Origin: Gigaspora margarita
Lineage: Eukaryota > Glomeromycota > Glomeromycetes > Diversisporales > Gigasporaceae
DNA: 64,000 nucleotides
Direction of reading: 5' to 3'
Assembly (NCBI GenBank): GCA_009809945.1
Contig: WTPW01001599.1
Coordinates: 5,954-69,953, forward strand
The notes under the pieces: model-generated
The model's input: the letters and a program-made list of their open reading frames with translations, nothing else
Database searches by the model: none
Told to the model about the DNA's origin: nothing
Shown: positions 47,095 through 58,560 of the stretch, piece by piece
Layout of the letters: every line of letters starts with the position of its first letter
Numbering within the stretch: position 1 is the first letter of the stretch
Made by a program: the position numbers and the translations under genes

Positions 47095-47975
47095 CTAGTC
47101 AAAGTCAAGCTTGACCAGACCAGTTTGACCAATTTGACCAGTTGGTCAAAGGGTTTAGTATTGTCAAATTGGTCAAAGGGTATTTAAATATATATAGTAT
47201 ATATATGTATTTATATTTATATAGTATAGTCCAGTGCAAAAAGATTTGTACCTCAAACAGCTCTAATTCAAATATTTTTTGTACAAATTAATTTTGGATT
47301 TTTTTAATTTAATATAATCATTAGATTATCGGATTAATAAAAATAAAATTTTTTTGATAATTTTATTGATTCAATAAAAAAATTTATTAATAGTAGCTTT
47401 TCTTAATAATTTTTACTATATAATTTACTATAGTAATTTTTATAATTTTTATATACACGTATATAGTAAAAAAAATCAAATCATCTTGCTTAAAAGCTTA
47501 ATTTCTTCACAACCAGTAATTCAATTTTGCTCAAATTTTAACCATATCTTTATCATATGCACATTAATGCACTTGCGTAGTACAAACTCATACAACTGCA
47601 CATTGGTTGTGAAATTATTTAAAATATCTTTTTTTTTAAAAAAAAAATATCTTTTTTTTTTTGAATACAGCAAATTGTACATGCTTAATTATTAAAATAA
47701 AACAATGTTATAACAATAAAAATAATATAATAAGTTAGATTAAAACCTATTTTATTTAATATTAAAAAATTTTTAATAATTAATCAAAGATATAAATACT
47801 TTTACATAGAGTTGAAATTACAAAATTTTTTGAGGTACAAATCTTTCTGCACTAGACCATATATATTAATTTGTATGCTATTTTTATTTTATTAATAGAC
47901 TAAGCCATTTGACCAATTTGACCAGAACAGTTTGACTAGTAAATTTTAGGTTGACCAGTGATTTGACCAATTTTG
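47095..47975. repeat. TGACCAGTTTGACC word patch split by an element
   Basis: Degenerate TTTGACCAATTTGACCAG and complement TTGGTCAAA at 47095-47185 and 47903-47975. The TIR element 47229-47859 lies between, so the two parts were probably one patch. Confidence 0.65.
47229..47859. mobile_element. 631-bp Tc1/mariner-like MITE
   Basis: Left end GTCCAGTGCAAAAAGATTTG continuing TACCTCAAA; right end the complement of GGTCTAGTGCAGAAAGATTT; TA on both sides. CAGTGCAAAAAG-type ends fit Tc1/mariner. A 69-codon frame inside (47486-47695) shows no transposase motif. Confidence 0.75.
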
Positions 47976-48246
47976 AATATGATGTATTTTTATGTATAGA
48001 ACAAGTTTATTTAGAGCATTAAGGCAGGTTTAATTAGTATAATTTTATGGATTTTAATATTTTATATAATTTTATTTATAGAAAATATTAAAATCTACAA
48101 CATTTTACTATCTATTTCTATTTTATACTCTAAGCAAACTAGTTCTACATATAAAAATACATTATGTTGGTATACATTTACCTTATAATTTTAAATTTTA
48201 AGAGAAAAAATGCTTAATTTTGAATTTTTGATCAAATAATCAAAAT

Positions 48247-49340
48247 TAATTCGTGATCCATATACCAAACAGTAAAAATTGATAGTAATATAGGGGAAAA
48301 ATTAATTATTGTTTATCAAATTTCTGGAATCTGGCACTGTCAGAGCAATAACATTTTTTTATTAAGTTATCATTGCTTCTCCACTCAACAAAAGTTGTAG
48401 AGCACATTCTTGCAATTTTAATGGTGGTAAAATCATTCAAATTGGACCAGTAGATCTAATGTTTCAGGCGAAATTGGTTTGCTATTTCCAAAATATTTCG
48501 GATTTTAACAGTAGTCCGAAATTAAAATCCTAAATTCCATAATTAGGACGAAAATCTGATATGATCTGATAAAATCTGATACTTCCGATAGCCTGATTGG
48601 CCAATTTTCGATCTGCACATGATTATTAACCAATTAACTCCCATAACGATAAGACACTAAGTTAAGCTATCAGAAGTATCAGATTTTATCAGATTTATAT
48701 CGAATTTTCGTCCTAATTACAGAATTTAGGATTTTAATTTTGGACCACTGTCAAAATCTGGAAATAACAAACCAATTTCACCTGAAACATTACCCATGGC
48801 AAATATTATTGGTCAGATTTGATTCACGTGTTTAATGCAGTTTCGGACAGTTCTGAATATTTCGAATTGAGTTCAGATTTTGGGCAATTATGGATTCATC
48901 AGAAATTTCAGAAATTTAATTGTTGGGCGAAACTAATATCGCCCATATTTTGGATTCAGATTGGGCAAAATATTTAGATTTCGCCTGAAACATTAAGTAG
49001 ATCACTAGATATTGTTAAAAAACTTTTATGTCCATATAGAGTTTCTATGTAAACAATAATATTGTTTACATAGAAACGTTATATGGATGCAAAAAGTTTT
49101 TTAACAATATCTAGTGATCTACTGGTCCAATTTTAATGATTTTACCACCATTAGAATTGCAAGAATGTGCTCTACAACTTTTGTTTAGTGGAGAAGCAAT
49201 GTTAACTTAATAAAAAAATCGGTATTGCTCTGACAGTGCCAGATTCCAGAAATTTGATAAACAATAATTATTTTTCCCCAATTTTACTATATATAGTAAT
49301 ATATGCAGTCCCTGTTTGGCATGCGGATCATGAATTAAGC
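48247..49340. repeat. long palindrome interrupted by an element
   Basis: Arms (TTCGTGATCC-ATACCAAACAG ... CTGGCACTGTCAGAGCAATA ... ATTGGACCAGTAGATC) run inward from both ends to a centre at ~49058 (AACAATAATATTGTT). Without the insert 48457-48995 and its target copy, the arms are about 273 bp each. Confidence 0.85.
48457..48995. mobile_element. 539-bp hAT-like MITE inside the palindrome
   Basis: Ends TAATGTTTCAGGCGAAAT are perfectly inverted over 18 bp. Flanked by AGTAGATC at 48449-48456 and 48996-49003 (8 bp, as for hAT). The opposite arm of the host palindrome keeps the unfilled sequence (complement reads GGACCAGTAGATCACTAGAT), so the insertion site is directly proved. The part 48457-48794 is itself a foldback (second TIR copy, TTCACCTGAAACATTA). 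Confidence 0.88.
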
Positions 49341-49853
49341 ATCTTTTTTCTTAAAATTTAAAATTATAAAGTAAATATATACTAATTTGGTGTATTTTTA
49401 TGCATAGAACAAGTTTATTTAGAGTATAAAGATAGATTTAATTAGTACAATTTTGTAATTTTAATATTTTCTATAATTTTATTAATAAAATTATAAAAAA
49501 TATTGTAATTTTTAAATATTTGCTTAGTAAATCTCTTTTTAGCTTCTAAGTAAAGTTATAGAATACTGTTTTATAATCAAAATGATAATTAAAACATTAA
49601 AATCAGCCTGGTAGATCACAATATATAAGTATTTTAGTCTTCATAACTATATGCTTTTTCTTTATTTATATAAAAAAGAAAACATATAATTGTGAAGACA
49701 AAAATATTTATATTTCATGATCTACTAGACCAATTTTAATGTTTTAACCCCATTTTGATTGCAAGACACTCCTTTACAACTTTAATTAGAAGTTGAAAAT
49801 AGGTTACTTAGTAAAGAAAAAAGGCTTGGTTAAAAACTTCAAATTTAGAAATA
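49341..49853. repeat. palindromic satellite arm and ~270-bp palindrome
   Basis: 49341-49530 is a decayed palindrome unit. 49540-49810 is a palindrome (AGTAAAGTTATAGAATAC against its complement at 49765-49800) related to 46190-46495. Confidence 0.65.
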
Positions 49854-50288
49854 CTGTATTTCTCTGAAAATAAGCACTCCCAAATATAAGCACCCCCTAA
49901 TTATGTAATACCCGAACATAAGCACCCCTTGACTTTTTATAAGCATGAATAAGCATACACTTGAATTAACCATAAATACACTATAATACTATTTTTTTTT
50001 CAAATTTTATTTATTACTGTATTCTTTTAATATATAAAGGTAAAAGCAAATTACAAATTTATGAAAAATGAAAATTATAGATTTAAGCATTATATTCTTA
50101 AGCTATAATCATTTACTACGTATCTATTATGCTTTGGTCTAGGATTTTCCTATCAATCTCTTAGTTTTATGAAAATTTTTTGAATATTCATCTATATGAT
50201 TTGCACTAATTTATTAATTTGTAAAAGTTCGAATTGTTAGCAATTTAATGTTATCTGAAACAACTACAATAAATTATTTGAAACAATT

Positions 50289-50528
50289 AGGGCAATGACA
50301 TATATTACCTAATATTTTAGGGGGTAGGGGGTTAAATGAAATCTTAGGTTACACATTCTAGAATACTAGCCAATCAAAATCAAGAATTATTTAACCATAA
50401 TTATGACAAAATATGGGATAAATATATTTTTTTGTGTAACAAAATTGAGCATTTTGATTGGTCTTAGGTAGGGGTGGGGGGTCTGGTCTCATAGTAAATG
50501 GATATTAGGTAATATATGTCACATCCCT
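50289..50528. mobile_element. ~240-bp nested MITE
   Basis: TGACATATATTACCTAATAT (50296-50315) is exactly inverted at 50500-50519, with looser outer matches (AGGGCAA / AGGGATG). It lies within the pogo-like element, between its left end and the transposase 3' end. Confidence 0.75.
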
Positions 50529-52832
50529 TACCATTACTACCTTAACTATTGTAGCCCATACTATCATAATCATTAGTATAATAATCTACAATGCCACTAT
50601 GTACACAATTATTGTCATCAACATCATCATATCCACTATAATCATCGCCATAATCGTTGCCATAATCACTACAGTAATCATTGCCATAATTGTCATCATC
50701 GCTATTATTATTGGATCCTATTCCATTTTAATAGCAGTATTAAAGATTATTTACTGCAGTAATATTTTTTATTTTAGCAGACTTTAATAATGAATGAACC
50801 CCTTACGTTCATCCTCTTCAATACTGGTATTATCATTGTCATCATCACAAAGATTAACGATTTCTAGATTAGACCTCATTTCATCTAAATCATTTGAAAT
50901 GTTGCAAGTTTTGAAAGATTCGATGATAATATTATCAGAAATTGCTTTCCAAGCATGTTTAATCCATGTGCATACATCACTAATTTTAGCTCGACGAAGA
51001 TTCACTGCAGCCATTTTTTTAGCACCACCTTTTGGCATCCAAAGATGCCATTCCTTACACAGGTTATCCTTGAATAGTTTGTTAATTGAAACATCAAGGG
51101 GCTGGCAGTTGCTAGTTAAACCTTCTGAAATTATTGCCAGATCAATATCATGCTCACAAAATTTACTTTTGACTAAATCTTTTAAGTAGCCTTTAAAAAA
51201 ATCATACTCTAGCATTGCTTGATTCCTCCTAGTTCTGTTTTTCAATCGTATTTCATTGAAATAGTCCACATCTTCCTTAGCATTAGCTCACTGTTCATCC
51301 AACCTTTTTTTTGAAACCAAACTACAATGCTAGGGGGAAATTTGTTCACTATGCTTCAATCGTTTTCCCTTAAATATACAAATAGGAGAAAGCTTACTCC
51401 CATCTACAATAATATGATTACAATGTGAGAAAATACATAAAACATCAAAAAAAAATAAAAACTTTTTTTTAAAAAAAAATTTCTGCTGCACATGATAAGA
51501 CGACTATAAACCTATTCTTTTCATTGCCCATAGCCCGAATATGAACCATTTTTTCACCCTTTGGATTGACAGTAAAATTACCAGCTATGTCAAACCAAAC
51601 TGGAGTTTCATCCATGTTAAAAATATTGCACATTTCATAAAGCTTTTCACTTCTAAGATGGATAACATATTGACAAAAGTTTTCTAATAACTCCTGAGTT
51701 TGCTTATGAAGTTTTTGCAAAATTTTAGTACGCCATCGTAATGCTAACTGATTTCTTTTCATGAATGCAACTACCCAACAATGAGATGTCTTGAAAGTCT
51801 TTGTTGCATCACCATAGAGAAGTATCATATTGGGCTATTGCAAAATTTCTCTCATTTGATTTTGTATGGTCATATAAGTCACAGCTAATGCCTGTTTTCT
51901 TTGTTCAATAATCCAGGTATACAAGCTTTCTTCAGCTTCAGGATAGAGAGCCCTTCATCCAGAACCAAGCTTTCTGCTTTTAGTATTTGCTTGATCCTTC
52001 CAGCTTGCACTTGCCTTTACCCAATGTCTAATCATACTGACAGTGTTGTACATTTTGGCTGTCCACAGCCTTTTTTGGCTTGTCCATGTCCAAAATTGTC
52101 CAAATGTCCAAGATTGTCCAAATCTTGTCCAGGCTTTAATAATTAATAAATCTATTTAAAAAATATATAACTATATGCATTTTTAGGTGCTGAACACATT
52201 TTAATTAAAACTTAAATAAGTTATCTTAATAAAATTTTAAGTAATTTTGCTTTATTTAATTGTCTAAAATTGTCCAAAATTGTCTAAATTCATTGTCCAA
52301 AGCTGTCCTGTGACAACACTGCATACTGGCATTAAGATTAAAGTTTTTTGCTGCCTGGTTACTTCCAGGTTGCTTCATATAGCTAACAATCTCCATTTTT
52401 TGCTTAATAGAATATGAAGACCTTGATCGCTTAATAATCTTAGCCTTATATTTGACAATTCTATTAGCCTTATTTAATGAAATATTTTCCTTATTGATAT
52501 TATAATGGCAGATAAATAAACGACTTCTAAGTTGAACCAAATTTTCTTAATTCAAATTATTTTTCTGATCTAAATCACTTCTTTGACTTGAATTATTTTC
52601 TTGATTTAAATCATTTTCTGAACTTGAATTAGGAGTATTTCTTCGCTTTGGTCCAAAAACATTTTCTTGGATATTTCTTTGTCTTGGCCCTAAAATGTTT
52701 CTTTGAACATTTTTTTTGCTTTGATCCTGGAACGCTTCTTTGATTTGACCTTGAAACGTTTCTTTGCTTTGATTTTGAAATGTTTTCTTGCTTTGACTTT
52801 GAAGTATTAACTTTATTTTTTGGTTGGCCCAT
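50525..52832 (-). pseudogene. pogo/Tigger-type (CENP-B HTH, DDE_1) transposase, broken
   Basis: Read from ATG 52832: Lys/Ser/Gln-rich repeats (SKSKQRNVSRSNQRSV), frame changes near 52660-52560, a psq-type HTH (SRSSYSIKQKMEIVSYM, SNQAAKNFNLNAS) cut by an hAT-like MITE at 52041-52321, then SMIRHWVK, a CENP-B HTH part (WVVAFMKRNQLALRWRTK), and DDE_1: NMDETPVWFD (first Asp), DGSKLSPICIFKGK, MLEYDFFKGYL (second Asp), SNCQPLDVSINKLF (third Asp). Frames break near 51460 and 51290. The main frame stops at 50784, but an Asp/Asn/Tyr/Gly-rich tail (NYGNDY, GDDYSGYDD) continues in another frame to ~50530. All three catalytic acidic residues remain, so decay is recent. Confidence 0.85.
52041..52321. mobile_element. 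281-bp hAT-like MITE inside the transposase
   Basis: Ends CAGTGTTGT / ACAACACTG; flanks CATACTGA (52033-52040) and CATACTGG (52322-52329), an 8-bp target duplication with one later change. CAGTGTTG ends and 8-bp targets are hAT features. The interior is full of TTGTCCAAA / TTTGGACAA words. Removing it joins NLNAS to MIRHWVK in the host HTH. Confidence 0.88.
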
Positions 52833-53299
52833 ACTATGGTAATAATGTTGATTCAATTAGTTTTTTTTTTTTTTTTTTTAAACTAAATTCTATAAAATTT
52901 GGACGTGAGTACACGACGTGACAAATAATGTAAATTGATTTTTTAAGATACTATTTACATGTGATGTAAACAATTGTATAATACATGCGATTTTTAATTT
53001 TTCACTGTGTGAAAAATTGCATCACGCTGGGTACTCGCATCTGGATTTTAGGTAAATCATACATAATCGAACAGGTTTGATCATTGTTATAGAAGTTGAT
53101 TGAACAATAAAAAAGGACAATCAAATAACTATTGCGATAAGCACGATAGCTATATTGACTTCAAGTATAGCAGGAGTGAACAAGTTTTTGTTTTTTGTAT
53201 CCAAATTTTTTAATTATTTGTGAAGTACCCAAAAATAAGCACCCCTATAGTAAAAAGGGGGTGCTTATTTTCAGAGAAATATGGTATTACTATATTTTG

Positions 53300-53500
53300 T
53301 GACTGAACCTGAACTGAACATGAACTTGACTTAAAAGTTCAATACTAAACCTGAACTGAACATAAACTTGACTTAAATTTCAATACTAAATCTAAACTGA
53401 ACATGAACTTGACTTAAAAGTTCAATACTAAACCTGATTGAACTGAACCTGACCTGAACTTGACCAAAGTTCAGTTCAGTTTAGGTTCATAGGAACAATA
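53300..53500. repeat. self-complementary TGAACCTGAAC word patch
   Basis: Repeated GAACCTGAACTGAACATGAA units in direct tandem (about 55-bp period), ending in the complement (GTTCAGTTCAGTTTAGGTTC). Same words as 45932-46130, in opposite overall orientation. Confidence 0.75.
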
Positions 53501-53843
53501 GTTCTAATTATATATATTATAATAATTAACCAATTATTGCTCATATTGCAAAATTAATTTTGCTTCTTAATAACAATTAGCCAATTAGAAATTGTATTAC
53601 AACCCAAATTTGGTGCCCTTTAAAAAAAGTTGGATATTTTTTGTTGCAGTACTGTATTTACAATTAGTAATATACCACATATAGTACTATATATACATTG
53701 CTACATGTACATACATACATTGTAAGAATTAAATTAACAGGGTTTTTTTATTACAACTACTTACTACTCTAGTATTTAACTAAAATACTATCTAATAATT
53801 GTTCAAGACTCCTAACCTTGAACTAGTTGGTAGAAAGAGCATA
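53501..53843. other. gene-free stretch
   Basis: AT-rich; GTACATACATACAT run near 53708. Nothing coding. Confidence 0.4.
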
Positions 53844-53980
53844 CCATATTACCATGAGATAATGTGCACCTGCGCGGTGTTTCGATCACCTGCGTGCTAT
53901 TTTGAGTGCGCGCATGTGCGCTATTTTGAGGTAACCTGATTTTTTATCCTGTACTGGCACTAAAAATCTAAACCTTAATA

Positions 53981-54057
53981 TATATATATATATATATATA
54001 TATAGTATATATAGTATATATATATATATATATAGTATATATATATATATATATATA
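53981..54057. repeat. (TA)n microsatellite
   Basis: About 35 TA units with three GTA interruptions. Confidence 0.9.
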
Positions 54058-54368
54058 GAGGAACAATTAACGTATTGTTGAACTTCTACGTAGCAATAGT
54101 AAAAAGCGAATAATTTGTTTTTTAAAACCTGCACATATATAAAGTATCAGCTGTAGATTTATGACCTTATTTTTCTTTGTTCTTTGGCATCATTACGCAG
54201 TACTCTAAGGCCATTATAGTTCTAACTTTAAAAAGGATGTGCATAAAACATTCGTTTATTATCAAAAATTATATCCAGTATTAAAATCAAAATGAATGGC
54301 CGTATCAATTTATTATCCTACTAGGATAAGGGTAGTACTAATTGAACATTTAACAATTGAAGCAATTA

Positions 54369-54600
54369 CAGCTGATTTGAAAATTAGTGGAACACTTGAA
54401 AAATTTTCTTGTTTTTGAAACCTTTTGGTTTCGTCTTATGAATCATCTGACTTTTCGGAAATCGCATTGCCATTATCAGACTGAAGTTCCAAAGACTGTG
54501 ACATGATTTTCTGAACAGTTAGATGATTCATAAGACGAAACTGAAATGTTTCAAAAACAAGAAAATTTTTCAAGTGTCCCACTAATTTTCAAATTAGCTG
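54369..54600. mobile_element. 232-bp mariner-like MITE with ~80-bp TIRs
   Basis: Ends CAGCTGATTTGAAAATTAGTG and complement of CAGCTAATTTGAAAATTAGT; arms pair through TTTTCTTGTTTTTGAAAC and TTTCGTCTTATGAATCATCT. TA flanks. Nested in 53844-54769. Confidence 0.88.
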
Positions 54601-54769
54601 TAAAGCATTCATTGAACACTTTTGTTATACATTCGATTATATAGTATTCTATATATGGTGTGCGCTATTTCAGGATGTGCATGGGCATTATTTTGAAATC
54701 CAGCATGCTATTTTTAGGGGATGCAATTTTCAAAATAACGCCCATGATCGTTATTTCGCGGTAATACGG

Positions 54770-55389
54770 TATAAAGACTTGGTTAGGAGGGTCTTGTTAC
54801 AGTAAAGTTAAAAAAAATAGGTATAGTGATTTAGTTCTTCTTAATATTCTTGTATTAAAGTATTGTTTTACTTAGTGCTTCTAGATCTAGTCTGGGTCTG
54901 GTCCAGGATTAAACCAGACTCAGACTTTAAATTTTACTAATTTTAAACTTTAGTTCAAACTCAAACTAAATTCTAAGTTCACAGTTTGGGTTTGGTCCAA
55001 AATCTGCAGGCAGGCTTGAATCCAAATAAATTTAAGTGGTAAATTGCAGATAAAAAGTAAAAAATAATAATTATTTTATAATAAATTATAGCAGGATTTA
55101 ATAGTAAATTTCTATAGTATATGAATAGGGCTTTTCTACATATAAAAGTAATTTTTTTACTAAACAAACCTTTATAATTTCTAATTAAACTTTGCAGAAC
55201 CAACTTTTCTGATTCTAATAATAGTTAAATCATTAAAATCGTGTTAGTATATGACATGATATGAGTATTTGTTTATTGTTTACTATAGGGTTTTTTATTA
55301 TAATTAGACATGTATAGTATTCCACTTCTATATAAAGCAATTAGTAAATTTCTGCCAAATATTATGAAATTATGATCCTTTAATTGCAG
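54770..55389. other. gene-free stretch with GGTCTGGTCC patch
   Basis: 54885-55025 is a degenerate patch of AGTCTGGGTCTGGTCCAGG, AAACCAGACTCAGAC and CAAACTCAAACTAAA words, beginning GCTTCTAGATCTAGT. Related patches are at 58610-58710, 59035-59150 and 60778-60930. A 74-codon minus-strand frame across it is not credible. Confidence 0.55.
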
Positions 55390-56180
55390 ATTACCACTTA
55401 AAATATTTTTTGGTGCTGAACAAGTTTACTTAGTGCCTAAAGTTAAATCTAATTAGTAAAAGTTTATGAATCATAAAATTTTATAAAACTTTATTATAGA
55501 ATTTTATTAATAAAATTTTATAAAATCTTATAATTCACAAATTCTTGTTAATAAATTCTAATTTTATATACTAAATAAACTTGTTCAAAACTTAATAATA
55601 CATCAAATCAGCAAAATTATTTTTATTTAACTCAAAATTTAAATAATAAATGCATAATTTTGAATTTTTGATCAAAAAAGTCAAATTTAAGCATTTTCAA
55701 ATTTCTAGTAAATAAAACAACTTTGACAATTTAATGTATTTTTAGGTACTTAATAAGTTTAATTAATATTTTTAGGTATTATTAAGTTTAATTAGTATTT
55801 TTTAGATACTTAATAAGTTTAATTAGTATATTAGTTAGAATAAATTTGTAAAATCTTGTGACTATAAGATTTTTAAAATTTTATTAATCGGATTCTATAA
55901 AATTATATAATTTACAAATTTTTATTAAATAATTCTAACTTTATGCACTAAGTAAAGTTGTTTAGTACCTAAAATAATATTAAACTAGCAAAATTTTTTA
56001 TTTTACTCGAAATTTTGAAAAATTGACACATTATTTTGAATTTTTGATTAAACAAGTTAAATTTAAGCCTTGTTTTTTCAAATTTCAAGTAAAATAAAAA
56101 CCATCTACCAATTTAATATAATTTTAGGTTCTAAACAAGTTTATATAGTATATTAAGTTAGAACTAATTATTAAAATATA
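55390..56180. repeat. alternating palindrome array, block 1
   Basis: Two dyad types alternate. Type 1 is centred on GAATTTTATTAATAAAATT (55503; decayed at 55885), with arms AAGTTTACTTAGTGC...AATTAGTAAAA...TCATAAAATTTTATAA. Type 2 is centred on TTTTTGATCAAAAAA (55672; decayed 56045), with arms TTTTATTT-ACTC-AAATTT. Spacing is about 160-210 bp. Confidence 0.82.
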
Positions 56181-57336
56181 CTGTCTTTCTTCTCTACAAT
56201 CACCTCCTCTATAGTCACAACCTCTATATAATCATACTAAATTTTAACTACCATTTTTTTATATAATCACAAATTGCTTATAATCACTATCACATTTTTT
56301 AGAAGCTTTTTGAAATTTTTTATTAGTAAAATACTCTTATATAATCACAATATCATATATAAAAATCTAAATACTACTATAGATTCCCGAAAGTAAGCTA
56401 TATTTTGTTATGCAAAAAAAATGGAAGTTTGCTTGTTTTGGTTTAAATTTAGTTTTTAGCGATCGCAAATAGTTGCTACATAGTGAAGTCCAAATTCTAC
56501 TAAAAATCGATCATAATCGCTTAAGTAAACTTGTTCAGAAGAACTAAATGCATGTACTCTGAAATTTTTATCCAAATTGGAAAATTTTTTATTATTTGAC
56601 TTTTAATTTTTACGTTCGGCGAATATACTTTTTTAAAAAATTTTACTTTTTTCGTTGAACATAAAAGTCAAAAGTCAAATAATAAAATATTCTTTAATTT
56701 TGCTAAAAATTTTATATATATGTATTTTGATCTTCTTAATAAGTTTACTTAAGTGATTATCATCGATTTATATAGTAAAATTTGGACTTTACTATGTAGT
56801 GACTATTATTGATCATGGGAGTAGCTTATTTTCAGGTAAATAAGTTTTTGGGCAAAACAAAGGGTGGCTTATTTTTGGGAATCTATGGTAAGTAAATTGA
56901 TTAACACATTAAGAAAGCTGTTTGACATGCAAATTATACATATTTGGAATTTTGACAAACTTAACAAACTATTATTAATTTGTTTTTTTATTATACAGAT
57001 GTTGGACAAAAAAATAATTTATTTTTTTTTGTCTAAAATAAAGTAAAGAAATTAATTAATAATAATTCGTCCAAATTATATGAAACTTTTAGAATATGTG
57101 TAATTTGTTATTCCAAACAACTTTACTTAATGCATAAAAGTTGATTCACTTAGTACAATTTGGACTTTTATATGTAGCAACTATTTTGATTATAATATTT
57201 ACTTCTATATAATCACACAATATAAACCACAGTATTAGATGTGATTATATAGGGTAATTACTATATAATCACACCTCTTTATAATCACCATTTTTGCTGC
57301 AACAAACTGCGTGATTATAGAGGAGGAAGACTATAG
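56181..57336. mobile_element. 1156-bp TIR element with TATAATCAC repeats
   Basis: Ends CTGTCTTTCTTCTCTACAAT and complement of CTATAGTCTTCCTCCTCTAT, both continuing -CAC; TA flanks. Subterminal ATATAATCAC words repeat at 56200-56350 and 57185-57320. It splits a type-1 palindrome (arms resume at 57339). It hosts the element 56377-56888. No transposase seen. Confidence 0.78.
56377..56888. mobile_element. 512-bp foldback with TA target, nested
   Basis: Ends CTATAGATTCCCGAAAGTAA and complement of CCATAGATTCCCAAAAATAA; TA flanks. Arms pair over most of the length (TTGCTACATAGTGAAGTCCA against TGGACTTTACTATGTAGTGA; TTATTATTTGACTTTTAATT against its complement). Centre near 56640 (TTCGGCGAA). A second copy starts near 63690 and runs off the window. 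Confidence 0.85.
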
Positions 57337-57620
57337 TAAATTATAAGATTTTATAGAATTTTATTAATAAAATTCTATAAAATCATATAATTTACAACTT
57401 TAAAATTAATTCTAACTTGAAGCACTAAATAAACTTGTTAGAACTTAAAAATATATTAAATTGATATTTTGTTCGAAATTTGGAAAAATAATGCTTAAAT
57501 TTGTTTTTTTTTGATCAAAAATCCAAAAATTATGCATTTATTTTCCAAATTATAAAAAAATAAAAATATTTTGCTAATCTGTTGTATTCTTAGATATTAA
57601 AAATTTTTACTTATTGCATA

Positions 57621-57914
57621 GGACCCCGGACATCTCTCATATAGGTCATAACTGGATTTTGGCCAATTTTGGCCTAATTTGCTGAAAATAATAAAAACTA
57701 TTTACTTTAATAACTTCTATTCCAGTAATCAGAATTGAATAAACTTTTTTTTTTTGATGCGTCTCACTGAGAGCTTCATTTTAAAAAAAAGTTCATTCAA
57801 ATTGGACTATTGGATGCCAAGATAATTGCCAAAAACTGTTTTTTGCTTCTCAAATTTTAGATGTTTTTGCTAAAAAATTTCAAGTATGACCTCTATACTA
57901 GATGTCCGGGGTCC
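57621..57914. mobile_element. 294-bp TIR element, 8-10 bp target
   Basis: Ends GGACCCCGGACATCT inverted; flanks TTATTGCATA and TTAGTGCATT (8 of 10 match). Also CTCATATAGGTCATAACT pairs with the complement of its right counterpart. A fragment of the same family (GGACCCCAAACATCTCTCAT) is at 62838. Confidence 0.8.
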
Positions 57915-57953
57915 TTAGTGCATTAAGTTAGAATTAATTAGTAAAATCTTGTA

Positions 57954-58119
57954 AGGGGCATACCATTTATCATGTGATATTTTTACTTAGTAGTAACTCT
58001 TATCTATGTATGTTGTGATCACTTGATCTAATTTGGATTGGCTAATATAATATATAGATATGATCACCAACTCTGACCATATATCTATAGCAAAAATAAT
58101 ATAATAAATGGCATGCCCC
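57954..58119. mobile_element. 166-bp MITE with TA target
   Basis: Ends AGGGGCATACCATTTAT and ATAAATGGCATGCCCC; TA at 57952-57953 and 58120-58121. It splits a type-1 palindrome between AAAATCTTG and GGTTATAAG. Confidence 0.8.
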
Positions 58120-58560
58120 TAGGTTATAAGATTTTATAAAATTTTAATAATTTTATAAAATTTTATAATTCACAAATTTTATTAATTAATTTTAGCTTTA
58201 TGTATTAAGTAATATTTTTAGCATCTAAAAATATATTAAATTGGCAGAATTGGTTTTATTTTACTTAAAATTTGGTGAAAGATGTTTAAATCTGACTTTT
58301 TTGATCAAAAATCCAAAATTATCAAATATTCTCTAAATTTAAAACAAAATAAAAATATTTCTACTAATTTGATATATTTTTAGACCTTGAAAAGGTTTAT
58401 TTAGTACATAAATTTAAATTAATTAATTAGAATTTGTGAATTATAAGATTTTATAGAATTTTTATTAATAAAATTTAATAAAATCTTGTAATTTTACTAA
58501 TTAATTCTAATTTCATGCACTAAGCAACCTTTTTTAGCAACAAAAAATATATATAAATTT

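Larger units (their letters stand above)
49854..53284 (-). mobile_element. 3.43-kb pogo-like DNA transposon
   Basis: Termini CTGTATTTCTCTGAAAATAA (left) and complement of CCATATTTCTCTGAAAATAA (right) continue into GCAC; TA at 49852-49853 and 53285-53286. Subterminal ATAAGCACCCC repeats lie just inside both ends (49870-49930; 53234-53268). It carries a minus-strand DDE transposase and has been invaded by two smaller elements (50289-50528, 52041-52321). Pogo/Tigger elements use TA targets and CENP-B-like transposases, which fits. Confidence 0.88.
53844..54769. mobile_element. 926-bp TIR element with TA target, hosting another MITE
   Basis: Ends CCATATTACCATGAGATAAT and complement of CCGTATTACCGCGAAATAAC; TA flanks. 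Subterminal TGCGCTATTTTGA / GCATGCTATTTT repeats near both ends. Contains a (TA)n run at 53981-54057 and the nested element 54369-54600. No transposase. Confidence 0.8.
57337..58560. repeat. alternating palindrome array, block 2
   Basis: Type-1 centres near 57363, 58148 and 58463; type-2 centres near 57513 and 58302. Interrupted by elements 57621-57914 and 57954-58119. Confidence 0.75.

Noticed and set aside
50599-50787. Ile-rich plus-strand frame
   Set aside because: Antisense of the Asp/Asn/Tyr-rich transposase tail (ATC/GAT repeats).
52629-52829. Possible separate Lys/Ser/Gln-rich repeat protein
   Set aside because: Position and strand fit the N-terminal part of the pogo-like transposase, so it was merged with it.
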